Assembly (NCBI GenBank): GCA_031552355.1
Contig: JAVBMO010000133.1
Location: 1 to 13,705, forward strand
Direction: 5' to 3'
Source: JAVBMO01 sp031552355
GTDB taxonomy: Bacteria; Bacteroidota; Bacteroidia; Bacteroidales; P3
DNA: 13,705 nt
The notes under the pieces are model-generated. The model ran no database searches, had not been told where the DNA came from, and saw nothing but the letters and a program-made list of their open reading frames with translations. Positions 1 through 6,549 of this stretch are shown piece after piece. A program made the position numbers and the translations under genes. Positions within the stretch are counted from its first letter, which is position 1. Every line of letters starts with the position of its first letter.

Positions 1-1
1 T

Positions 2-583
2 CTTCAAAAATATTTTTCCGACAATGTTGTTGCCTTGATGGGCGAAAAATGCACACATCTGATGATTTTGGTAAAAGGCAGTGTAAAAGGCGAAATGATT
101 GACGATTCGGGAAAATTAATTAAAATTGAGGATATTGTAGCACCCAATCCTATTGCACACGCTTTTTTGTTTGCACAGAAAAATAATTTACCGGTAACCA
201 TCACTGCAACGGAAGAAACTGAAATCGTGTTTATTGAAAAGCAGATTTTTCTGTCCATGTTGCAGGAAAACATGTTTTTACTTCAAAATTTTCTGACATT
301 AATTTCGGATAGAAGCCTTTTTTTGTCGCAAAAGATTTTTATGTTGTCACTGAAAAACCTTAAAAACAAGCTGTGTATCTTTATTCTGAAAAGGGCTACG
401 GAACAAAAATCGCACAATATTACCTTAACCGAAACCCAACAGGAATTAGCGGATTATTTTGGCGTTGCCCGCCCTTCCTTGGCTCGTTCATTGACGGGTT
501 TGGAAGAAATCGGAGTTATAAAAATAGACAAAAAAAATATCACGATTCTTGACATTGAAAAGCTGAAACAATTGGCGGTATAA
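2..583 (+). CDS. Crp/Fnr-family transcriptional regulator (5'-truncated by window edge)
   Basis: The reading frame is open from base 2, so the true start lies upstream of the window and about 193 C-terminal residues are visible. The first part (HLMILVKGSVKGEM, then GKLIKIEDI) is the distal half of a cyclic-nucleotide-binding-type beta roll. A long dimerisation helix follows, then a C-terminal winged helix-turn-helix (TLTETQQELADYFGVARPSL, then ARSLTGLEEIGVI) typical of the Crp/Fnr family. No cysteine cluster for an Fe-S centre is visible in this part, although the N-terminus is missing. An internal TTG at 35 could be mistaken for a start, but homology continues upstream of it. The effector and targets cannot be read from the sequence. 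The gene converges on the ZIP transporter with 10 nt between stops and no obvious terminator. The family call is secure; the specific role is unknown. Confidence 0.9.
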   Translation, partial: LQKYFSDNVVALMGEKCTHLMILVKGSVKGEMIDDSGKLIKIEDIVAPNPIAHAFLFAQKNNLPVTITATEETEIVFIEKQIFLSMLQENMFLLQNFLTLISDRSLFLSQKIFMLSLKNLKNKLCIFILKRATEQKSHNITLTETQQELADYFGVARPSLARSLTGLEEIGVIKIDKKNITILDIEKLKQLAV

Positions 584-593
584 GATCTCTGTA

Positions 594-1382
594 TCAGTGC
601 GCACAAGAAGGCAGAAAATAGACAAGCACAAAAGCTGATAATATGACAATAAATTTTTCCAGCTTATTTTTTTGTGTATGTTCTTCAAAAAATAAAATGC
701 TGACAGCTACATGCAACAAAATACCTATTACTACAGCTGTAATAACAGTTTCAAAGTTTTCCAAATGGTTCAAAAAAGTATTTTTCACTATAGATCCAAG
801 GGGCGTCATGATGGCAAAAAGAGCCAATAAAGAAAAGGTCTTAAACGTTGAATAACCGGATTTTTTGAATAAAGTCAATAAAATTAATGCAATGGGAATA
901 TTATGTATGAAAATTCCCCACACCAAACCTACCTGCACTTGATTCCCTTCATGTGCAATAGGCATTCCTTCTAGAAAAGCATGAATACAAACCCCTATTA
1001 ACAAAGGAAGTACAGCATAGTGATGATGGTTGTGAGCATGTTGTCTTTCTGTAGATGCTTCACCGTGGAAATGCCCATGTTCAGCGCCTTGAGTAAAGGT
1101 TTCCAGTAATAACTGTATAAGAAATCCTACCAAAACAAATACTCCAATTTTCAAAGGAAAACATGAAGTTTCATGTGAACAACCTTCATGCGCATGTATA
1201 TGAAGATTGTCATAAACATGAGGTGCCAAATTCATAAAGCAAACTGCTAGCAGAAAAGCACCACCGAATACGGTTATAAATCCCATAAATTTAGTCTGTT
1301 TTTTCAGATTCCTATTTGTAAATAAAAGGGCTGTCAGAAGTACGCCTGCAATGATGATAAAATAAGAAAAATACAGATTCAT
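594..1382 (-). CDS. ZIP-family divalent metal transporter
   Basis: A 262-aa integral membrane protein with about eight hydrophobic segments, the usual ZIP architecture, predicted to move Zn2+ or similar divalent metals across the inner membrane. Two cytosolic or loop regions are metal-ligand rich: residues 55-74 (H55, H61, H63, H65, C68, H70, C74) and residues 102-121 (eight histidines including HNHHH). The transmembrane 4 signature is IHAFLEGMPIA (H134, E138, G139). The transmembrane 5 signature is IHNIPIA (H160, N161), where the family usually has HNxPEG, so the second glutamate is replaced by I164. The ATG at 1382 gives a membrane-compatible N-terminus. The gene lies downstream of, and on the same strand as, a tiny lipoprotein gene, but a hairpin terminator lies between them. 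No exact TAnnTTTG box was seen immediately upstream. Family confident, metal unknown. Confidence 0.93.
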   Translation of the reverse strand: MNLYFSYFIIIAGVLLTALLFTNRNLKKQTKFMGFITVFGGAFLLAVCFMNLAPHVYDNLHIHAHEGCSHETSCFPLKIGVFVLVGFLIQLLLETFTQGAEHGHFHGEASTERQHAHNHHHYAVLPLLIGVCIHAFLEGMPIAHEGNQVQVGLVWGIFIHNIPIALILLTLFKKSGYSTFKTFSLLALFAIMTPLGSIVKNTFLNHLENFETVITAVVIGILLHVAVSILFFEEHTQKNKLEKFIVILSAFVLVYFLPSCAH

Positions 1383-1448
1383 AGATTTTGGGAATTAAAA
1401 AATCCTATACGACAATAAATGTACCAAGATCAAAAAATTCTATGGAAT

Positions 1449-1484
1449 TATATTAAAAATAAAACCCACAAATTTTGTGAGTTT
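1449..1484 (-). terminator. Rho-independent terminator after the 44-aa lipoprotein gene
   Basis: Read on the minus strand, AAACTCAC pairs with GTGGGTTT (one G-U wobble) around an AAAATTT loop and is followed by TTTTATTTTT. The wobble pairs only in minus-strand RNA and would be an A-C mismatch on the plus strand, so the hairpin fits termination of the minus-strand lipoprotein transcript about 87 nt after its stop. It also suggests that the ZIP gene has its own promoter or is reached only by read-through. Confidence 0.65.
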
Positions 1485-1570
1485 CATTAATAATTAAACC
1501 TTCTGAGAATTGTTTAAAAAATTATTTTTCTCTTTTGGCGAAAAATATCCAAATCTCAGATACAAGAAAT

Positions 1571-1705
1571 TTATTTTTTATACTTATTATTTACGGTTGG
1601 TTTACTCTTTATGGAATCACAACCGGAATTTTGCGAAGAGGAGCATGCAACACATATAATACCTAAAATGGCAATTATTGTAAATAATGAAATTAGCTTT
1701 TTCAT
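1571..1705 (-). CDS. Small lipoprotein, 44 aa, uncharacterised
   Basis: ATG at 1705 to TAA at 1571 encodes 44 residues. The product starts MKKLISLFTIIAILGIICVA followed by C21, with SSSQNSGCDS after the cysteine and a lysine-rich tail (NNKYKK). This is a classic short lipoprotein signal: two lysines, a hydrophobic core, a VAC-type lipobox, then serines. The mature protein would be only about 24 residues, acylated on C21, with one further cysteine (C29). The reading frame is the best explanation of this stretch because a TAATTTTG promoter box (1769-1776, minus) lies upstream and a terminator downstream. The function is unknown. Small lipoproteins of this kind are often missed by gene callers. 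The gene is co-directional with the ZIP transporter, but a link to metal is only inference. Confidence 0.65.
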   Translation of the reverse strand: MKKLISLFTIIAILGIICVACSSSQNSGCDSIKSKPTVNNKYKK

Positions 1706-1768
1706 TTTGACAGATAGATTAATTTGTGGATAAATTTTCCTTTTCTAAAATAAGGAAACTATTTAAAA

Positions 1769-1776
1769 CAAAATTA
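1769..1776 (-). promoter_or_regulatory. Putative Bacteroidota -7 box for the small lipoprotein
   Basis: The minus strand reads TAATTTTG, an exact match to the Bacteroidota -7 consensus TAnnTTTG, placing a transcription start near 1760 and a leader of about 55 nt. No clear TTTG -33 element is seen. A TTACAAA half-site (1774-1780) overlaps the box. Confidence 0.45.
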
Positions 1777-1864
1777 CAAATAATAATTCATATACAGCTT
1801 ATTCATTGCATCAAAATTATTTATTGAATTTATCAAAAATTGAAATTTTATCTTCAATAATTTA

Positions 1865-1886
1865 TTTACAAATGTAATTTACAAAA
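1865..1886. promoter_or_regulatory. Operator-like repeat 1 (TTTACAAATGTAA plus TTTACAAA)
   Basis: TTTACAAATGTAA (1865-1877) is a dyad with arms TTACA/TGTAA and is immediately followed by another TTTACAAA (1878-1885). An inverted TTTTGTAAA lies at 1906-1914. It is one member of the cluster of TTTACA/TGTAAA dyads between the lipoprotein and XRE genes. Confidence 0.5.
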
Positions 1887-1953
1887 CTAAATTATTTGGT
1901 TTTCCTTTTGTAAATACTATAAATTATAGAGATTTGTTTGGATTTCTGGTTGT

Positions 1954-1967
1954 TTTACAAATGTAAA
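1954..1967. promoter_or_regulatory. Operator-like repeat 2 (TTTACAAATGTAAA)
   Basis: The best copy of the motif: arms TTTACA and TGTAAA are perfectly complementary around AA, a 14-bp dyad of the size of a dimeric repressor site. The core TACA-N2-TGTA also resembles known BlaI/MecI-type operators, an alternative to recognition by the neighbouring XRE protein. Confidence 0.55.
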
Positions 1968-2157
1968 TTATAATTATCTTTATTATATCATTTATTTAAT
2001 TAATATTCAGATATATATACTGTATTATCTGTATTAATTACTAATATAGATACTTGTCTAACTTGATTTTTCTGCTTATATATAAATTAATCATTATAAC
2101 AATGATATTCAATATAAAATGTAGTATATATAAAGTTTTTCTTTATATCACACACTG

Positions 2158-2171
2158 TTTACAAATATAAA
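2158..2171. promoter_or_regulatory. Operator-like repeat 3 (TTTACAAATATAAA)
   Basis: A one-mismatch copy of the TTTACAAATGTAAA dyad, lying just upstream of the two TACTTTTG promoter-like boxes of the XRE gene, so a bound protein could affect polymerase access. Confidence 0.5.
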
Positions 2172-2187
2172 TTTTAACAAATTTACT

Positions 2188-2215
2188 TTTGTTTTAATTA
2201 TTCTGGTTACTTTTG
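2188..2215 (+). promoter_or_regulatory. Putative promoter of the XRE regulator gene
   Basis: TTTG at 2188-2191 and TACTTTTG at 2208-2215 (exact TAnnTTTG) are separated by 16 nt, slightly short of the usual Bacteroidota spacing. A second TACTTTTG at 2184-2191 overlaps the upstream element. The proximal box would start transcription near 2222, giving a leader of about 28 nt. The -7 box sits in its own dyad TTAC-TTTT-GTAA (2207-2218). Confidence 0.5.
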
Positions 2216-2224
2216 TAATCCAAT

Positions 2225-2246
2225 TGTAAACTATTTACATTTATAA
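2225..2246. promoter_or_regulatory. Operator-like repeat 4 (TGTAAA-CTA-TTTACA) next to XRE start
   Basis: TGTAAA (2225-2230) and TTTACA (2234-2239) form a dyad with a 3-nt centre, and TTTACATTTATAA continues to 2246. It lies between the predicted transcription start and the ATG of the XRE gene, a position suited to autorepression. Confidence 0.5.
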
Positions 2247-2249
2247 TTT

Positions 2250-2825
2250 ATGATGATTGATAGAATTAACCTTGTGATGAATGCCTATAACCTATCGGCA
2301 ACACAATTTGCAGATGAAATTGGAGTACAACGCCCCAATATGTCCCATATCCTATCGGGAAGAAATAATCCCAGTTTGGAATTTGTTCTTAAAATTCTAA
2401 ACCGCTTTCCGGAACTTTCTACCGATTGGCTATTATTTGGGAAAGGGATTATGTATAAAAATCAGGAACCGGCAACTCTCTCAGAATTGCATAAAAAAGA
2501 AGAAGCAAGGGAAAGTACAGCTATATCCAATTCTCCTATGTTTGATCTTTTTTCAGATTTTTCGGTTTCAGAATCCGAAAAACCTACTGAAAAACAAATC
2601 AATGCACCTATTTTTGAGGCACCTCTCCCCGCTTCTACCCCTCAAAAAGAAATTCAAGTAGAAGGTATTCAACATACTATTATACAGGAAAATACGAAAA
2701 CTGAGTGTCCTGAAATAAAAATTGAAAATTCTAATGAAATTTCAGAACAAAAAAAAGAAAAACGAATTGTAAAATTTATTGTTCTTTATAACGACAGAAC
2801 ATTTGCAGAATATTTTCCTGAATAA
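2250..2825 (+). CDS. XRE-family helix-turn-helix regulator with conserved C-terminal tail
   Basis: A 191-aa protein with an N-terminal lambda-repressor-like HTH at about residues 4-64. SATQFADEIGVQRPNMSHIL holds the helix-turn-helix; SGRNNPS and DWLLFGKGIMY are hallmarks of this Bacteroidota group. Residues 70-170 form a low-complexity, Glu/Pro/Ser-rich linker that is probably disordered. The last 20 residues (RIVKFIVLYNDRTFAEYFPE) form a short conserved-looking tail that I recognise from other Bacteroidota XRE proteins; its role is unknown. No peptidase or ligand-binding domain is present, so this is not a CI/LexA-type self-cleaving repressor. Two adjacent ATGs (2250, 2253) are possible starts. 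The upstream dyads suggest autoregulation, which is inference. Target genes are unknown, with the divergent lipoprotein gene and the downstream outer membrane gene as candidates. Confidence 0.9.
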   Translation: MMIDRINLVMNAYNLSATQFADEIGVQRPNMSHILSGRNNPSLEFVLKILNRFPELSTDWLLFGKGIMYKNQEPATLSELHKKEEARESTAISNSPMFDLFSDFSVSESEKPTEKQINAPIFEAPLPASTPQKEIQVEGIQHTIIQENTKTECPEIKIENSNEISEQKKEKRIVKFIVLYNDRTFAEYFPE

Positions 2826-2871
2826 TCTAAATTTAGTATATTTGATAATTTTTTAAAATAAATTTGAACGA

Positions 2872-2902
2872 CAATGGTATTCTATCATTGCTGCTCATTT
2901 TT
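2872..2902 (+). terminator. Weak terminator-like hairpin after the XRE gene
   Basis: CAATGGTA pairs with TATCATTG (one G-U) around TTC, followed by CTGCTCATTTTT. The stem is short and AT-rich and the T-run is offset by 7 nt, so this is only a possible terminator. A separate perfect palindrome CTGAT-A-ATCAG follows at 2905-2915. Confidence 0.35.
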
Positions 2903-2968
2903 ATCTGATAATCAGAGATTCGAGTATCATTTTAATTCTTTTAAAAGTCTCCAAAAACATTATTATTA

Positions 2969-2976
2969 TATATTTG
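2969..2976 (+). promoter_or_regulatory. Putative -7 box for the outer membrane barrel gene
   Basis: TATATTTG matches TAnnTTTG exactly. Transcription would start near 2983, about 34 nt before the ATG at 3017. No good TTTG -33 element is visible, so the call is tentative. Confidence 0.4.
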
Positions 2977-3016
2977 TTATCTCTTTAATCAGTTGATTGT
3001 TTTAAAATCTTTTGTC

Positions 3017-5794
3017 ATGAAAAAAATATACTTATTTTTTATACTTATTGGCTTACAGTGTCTTTCTTTTATAGAAGCTAAAGAAATAAGGGGGCGGATT
3101 TTAAAAACCGAAACAAGCAAAGCGTTTTCCGGCTTAAAGGTATGTTTGTCAACAATAAATGACAGTATCTTGGCTTATACTATAACTAATCACAACGGAT
3201 ATTTTGCCTTTTTGTCTGTTCCTGAAAATATTGATTCCGTAAAGATCTGCATAGGAACCGATTTTCAAATTTGCCAGCAATATGCTGTTCCTTCGTACAA
3301 AAACAATGTCGGAAAAATAAAAATTCCTATCAACAACGTTACTGCGCAAGATTTTAATCCTATTACATTCTATGAAAAAGAAGTATTAAAAATGCGGAGT
3401 CAGGGTTTTACGACGCAGCCCAATGCTACATTGCAGGATTTGGTAAACAAAATTCCCGGAACCGCCTACTCGAATAGCATCAATTACGCTTTGGGCGAAC
3501 CTACCCAAGAAATACTAATAAACGGCTATATGTATTTTTCCGACAATATGGATGCGGTATTAAAAAACTTTCCTACAGATTTTGTGGATACCATTGAAAT
3601 ATATGATGATGTTAGCTTTGCAAAACTGGCTACCGGTTTTGATGACGATGAAAGCGCGAGAGCTATTGACTTTTACCAGAAAAAATCTTACAATAAAAGC
3701 CTTTTTGGTAATGTTTACGCCGGTTTGGGTTCCGACTACAAATATAATATGGGCCTTAATATCAATTATTTCAATGGAGCGCAGCACCTTAGTATTGTTC
3801 AACAGACCAACAATGTGAACAACTTTAATTACAGCAGTTATGACCTGAATAAAATATTCGGGAAAAATGCCGCTAATACTTTCGACGACAGGGCTGGTGA
3901 GTCTTCTATACAAGGTTTTGTGGAAAGTATGAATAATTTTTTAGTCGATTTAAGCCAAGGGGTTAATGACAATAATATGTTTGGTGTCAATTATTTGGAC
4001 AGGCGCGGAAAACTGGCTTTCTACGGAAACTATTTTTTCAACGAAACAAATAACATGACACAAAGCAAGGCCATACGTTCTTATTTTTCGGAAACAGGCC
4101 AGTACAATAATTACGAAGAAACAGATTTGTCGAACAGTATCAACAGGAACCACAGGTTCAGGGCTAAATTCTACTATTATATTGACGATTTGAGCCATGT
4201 ACGGATTTCGCCTAAAATTTATATCCAAGAAACCAGAGGAACCATTTCAGATGAAGCCACTATTGGAAATACTGAAATCTCTATACCCGGAGGTAATAGT
4301 TCAAGCCGCAACAATAGCAATATAAATATGTCTTCCCAACAAATATCTATTGAAACCAACTATACAAAAGCTTTTGACAAAAATAAACAACGAACTCTGA
4401 CAGCTAATTTTACTCCTTATTTTTTGAAAAAAGAAGGTAATTGGCTCCTTAATTCAAAATCCTATATAAGTTTCTACGAAGACACATTAGCCTCAAGAAC
4501 AGATTACCTGCAAAATGTGGGACAATTAAAAGCCGACATCGCCTACACCCACCCTATTTCATCTAATATCAGGCTTTTGCTTGGCTATTATACAAATTTT
4601 CAAACGGCCGAAACCGATAAAGATTTCACCATTGAAGAATTCCATGGGTTTGGAAATTCCGCAGAAATCAGCCCGATGGATACAAATATGATGATGCACT
4701 TGCAAAGCACCTATGCAGACAATTCACTAAAACTGATGGCGCAAATTACAGGTAAATATTGGCGCCTGAATCCGGGAATTACTTACCAAAATACCTTTTC
4801 GCACAACGACGAAAGTCCTATAGTTAAGAACGATGACCAAATTTACAATTACTTTTTGCCGGCCGTATATTTTACCTATTCCAAAGACAGGTTATCACGT
4901 TTTTCAGTCAATTACAAAAGCTATACAACAAGGCCAACCGTTGAACAATTGCAAAATACTGTCAATATTACCAATCCCCTTAATTTTGCTGTGGGGAATA
5001 TTAATTTGAAACCTTCCATCAACAATTCTTTGAATTTAAGATATCTGCAAATGCTTCATAATGAAAGAAATCAGCTGAATTTATTTTTGGGTTCCATTTA
5101 TACCAACGATTACATAGGAACGCAAAATAGCACGGAATTTCATTATTCGGATTCCGGCAATGACTCTATTCAAGTCTTTGTCAAACGCCCTGTAAACTTG
5201 GACAATTATTTTAATACACGCCTGTTCATTGAATACAATTCCCATATTTTGCCTTTGCAATCGAATGTGGGTGTAAGTTTGTTTACCAAATATTCGCACA
5301 TTCCTACAATGAACCAAAAACATTCGTTTTTTTCGAACCAATCTGCCAGCGGCTTGATATTTTCCTTAAGCAGCGACATTACCGAAAAGCTCGATTTCCT
5401 TTTGGCTTCGACAACTACCTACAACTACACGCTGTCAACACTTTCTGGAAGTTCGGCTTCGGAATATGTCAACCAACATTCTTACTTTCAAGTAAATCTC
5501 ACTTTGTTTAATTCCTTGGTTTTTTCCAGCGATATTTCGCACGACTACAACATTACGGATGCCAAAGATTTCAAAGAAAATCGCTTTTTGTGGAATGCCT
5601 ATGTGGGATATAAATTCCTGAGAGAAAAATGTTTGGAAGCCCGTTTTTCGATTTATAATATCCTGAACCAAAGCCAAAATACAAGCTATACAGTAACAGA
5701 CTACTACACAGAGAATATACAAAGCAACAGCCTTCAACGCTATTTCATGGTTTCGCTTTTTTATAAGCTAAATCGTCCGAATTTGCAATTTTAA
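3017..5794 (+). CDS. Outer membrane beta-barrel protein, TonB-receptor-like with N-terminal peptidase-regulatory domain
   Basis: The product is 925 aa from the ATG at 3017, which begins a normal signal peptide (MKKIYLFFILIGLQCLSFIEA, likely cleaved after A21). An in-frame TTG at 2993 would add 8 residues before it and is less likely. Residues 22-105 resemble the carboxypeptidase-regulatory-like beta sandwich common on Bacteroidota TonB-dependent proteins (EIRGRILK, then HNGYFAFLSVP). Residues 113-222 resemble the plug of the 'outer membrane beta-barrel family' (TTQPNATLQDLVNKIPG, EILINGYMYFSDN, DFVDTIEIYDD). The remainder is rich in alternating aromatic/polar strands and ends in LFYKLNRPNLQF, as expected for a C-terminal barrel strand. 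No SusD-like partner lies next to it, so a glycan-utilisation role is not supported. The substrate is unknown and it could be a transporter or a structural barrel. Confidence 0.85.
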   Translation: MKKIYLFFILIGLQCLSFIEAKEIRGRILKTETSKAFSGLKVCLSTINDSILAYTITNHNGYFAFLSVPENIDSVKICIGTDFQICQQYAVPSYKNNVGKIKIPINNVTAQDFNPITFYEKEVLKMRSQGFTTQPNATLQDLVNKIPGTAYSNSINYALGEPTQEILINGYMYFSDNMDAVLKNFPTDFVDTIEIYDDVSFAKLATGFDDDESARAIDFYQKKSYNKSLFGNVYAGLGSDYKYNMGLNINYFNGAQHLSIVQQTNNVNNFNYSSYDLNKIFGKNAANTFDDRAGESSIQGFVESMNNFLVDLSQGVNDNNMFGVNYLDRRGKLAFYGNYFFNETNNMTQSKAIRSYFSETGQYNNYEETDLSNSINRNHRFRAKFYYYIDDLSHVRISPKIYIQETRGTISDEATIGNTEISIPGGNSSSRNNSNINMSSQQISIETNYTKAFDKNKQRTLTANFTPYFLKKEGNWLLNSKSYISFYEDTLASRTDYLQNVGQLKADIAYTHPISSNIRLLLGYYTNFQTAETDKDFTIEEFHGFGNSAEISPMDTNMMMHLQSTYADNSLKLMAQITGKYWRLNPGITYQNTFSHNDESPIVKNDDQIYNYFLPAVYFTYSKDRLSRFSVNYKSYTTRPTVEQLQNTVNITNPLNFAVGNINLKPSINNSLNLRYLQMLHNERNQLNLFLGSIYTNDYIGTQNSTEFHYSDSGNDSIQVFVKRPVNLDNYFNTRLFIEYNSHILPLQSNVGVSLFTKYSHIPTMNQKHSFFSNQSASGLIFSLSSDITEKLDFLLASTTTYNYTLSTLSGSSASEYVNQHSYFQVNLTLFNSLVFSSDISHDYNITDAKDFKENRFLWNAYVGYKFLREKCLEARFSIYNILNQSQNTSYTVTDYYTENIQSNSLQRYFMVSLFYKLNRPNLQF

Positions 5795-5819
5795 AGTCTT
5801 TTCACGAGCAAAATTTTTG

Positions 5820-5827
5820 TATTTTTG
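5820..5827 (+). promoter_or_regulatory. Putative -7 box for the 187-aa IPExxxVDY-like gene
   Basis: TATTTTTG matches TAnnTTTG. A start of transcription near 5833 would leave a leader of about 16 nt before the ATG at 5849 and would exclude the in-frame TTG at 5825 as a translation start. Confidence 0.45.
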
Positions 5828-5848
5828 CTTAGGCAAAAGCACCCTGAG

Positions 5849-6412
5849 ATGAAAAAACGGTTAGAGGAAGAAATATCATTTAGTTTTGAAAACACTTCTT
5901 TGATTGGTATTGTAAACCATTCCAAAGAATATTCTTGTGCTTATCATTTGAACGAAAATCTCAATTTGGATTTTTGCAGGAAAAACGATTTTGAATTGTA
6001 CAATCCCAAAGAATCCACTTCGGATTACTACACTCTTTATTTTTTTGAAGACGAAGAACTTTTGCTGAATTATCTTCTGTTGAGTACACGGAATAATGAA
6101 ACCGTTTTGAACAAAAATCTTGAAGCCTACAATTATCTGTTGTTTGTTTGGGGTGTTGACCATTTAAATATTGCCAGAAAACTGACTAAAAACCTGACTA
6201 AAATTCCGGGGACTTTGCTTGTAAAATATTTCGATTTTTCTACCTTGCACAAAAAAGGGATTCCAATAGAAGATCTTAAAAAATCGGCCAACAAGGAAAC
6301 CAAAATTTTATCCAATATTTCAGACTTTCTCTCAAAAGTTCTTTTTTCCGAACTGGAATATAATTACTTGGAAATTTTGAAAAATTCAGAGAAGGAAGAA
6401 AAATTTCAGTAA
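5849..6412 (+). CDS. Small cytosolic protein resembling the IPExxxVDY family
   Basis: The product is 187 aa from the ATG at 5849. The in-frame TTG at 5825 overlaps a promoter-like box and is rejected. There is no signal peptide or transmembrane segment; the protein is acidic and basic mixed, with a C-terminal charged helix (ILKNSEKEEKFQ). The layout resembles Bacteroidota 'IPExxxVDY family' proteins: an early segment SLIGIVNHSKEYSCAYHLNE (residues 17-36), a middle TLYFFEDEELLLNYLLLST (62-80), then YNYLLFVWGVDHLN (94-107). The usual IPExxxVDY motif would align with LLFVWGVDH, retaining VD only. This assignment is from memory of the family pattern and is tentative. The family has no established biochemical role. 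The gene sits between an outer membrane protein gene and GSIII, with its own promoter-like box. Confidence 0.6.
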   Translation: MKKRLEEEISFSFENTSLIGIVNHSKEYSCAYHLNENLNLDFCRKNDFELYNPKESTSDYYTLYFFEDEELLLNYLLLSTRNNETVLNKNLEAYNYLLFVWGVDHLNIARKLTKNLTKIPGTLLVKYFDFSTLHKKGIPIEDLKKSANKETKILSNISDFLSKVLFSELEYNYLEILKNSEKEEKFQ

Positions 6413-6549
6413 TTAAATTTAGGGAAAATTCATATATTCTTTTGCCAAAATATAAAAAAAATATAAAATTTTCAACCATACCCCCTATTTTTCCAATTGC
6501 AAATCTAAAAATAAGACAATTTTACATTCAAAACAACAAAATCAAAGCC

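Larger units (their letters stand above)
1706..2249. other. AT-rich divergent intergenic region with dyads, no gene seen
   Basis: This 544-bp stretch separates the minus-strand lipoprotein gene from the plus-strand XRE regulator gene. Parts fall below 20% GC (1981-2040 has 7 G/C of 60). I found no open frame with a believable start and length. It holds TTTACA/TGTAAA dyads (annotated separately), a perfect 8-bp inverted repeat ATATAAAG-TTTTT-CTTTATAT (2128-2148), a 6-bp inverted repeat ATCATT-ATAAC-AATGAT (2090-2106), a 9-bp tandem repeat CTGTATTAT/CTGTATTAA (2020-2037), and one exact DnaA-box-like nonamer (1725-1733). Most of it is probably regulatory. Confidence 0.7.

Noticed and set aside
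594..1705. Lipoprotein-ZIP operon
   Set aside because: A minus-strand-specific terminator lies between the two genes, so a simple operon is not supported, although read-through is possible.
1865..2246. CRISPR array or mobile-element repeats
   Set aside because: The repeated units are short palindromes at irregular spacing with no spacers, leader or cas genes; they fit operators better.
1706..2249. Replication origin in the AT-rich region
   Set aside because: Only one DnaA box was found and no dnaA, dnaN or other origin-associated gene is nearby.
2993..3016. Upstream TTG start for the outer membrane barrel gene
   Set aside because: It would put eight residues before a typical MKK signal peptide; the ATG at 3017 is the normal signal-peptide start.
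3560..3913. 117-codon minus-strand open frame inside the outer membrane barrel gene
   Set aside because: Antisense shadow of the barrel gene, whose plus-strand translation is clearly the family-like one.
5825..5848. TTG start for the IPExxxVDY-like gene
   Set aside because: It overlaps the TATTTTTG promoter box and precedes the likely transcription start; the ATG at 5849 fits better.
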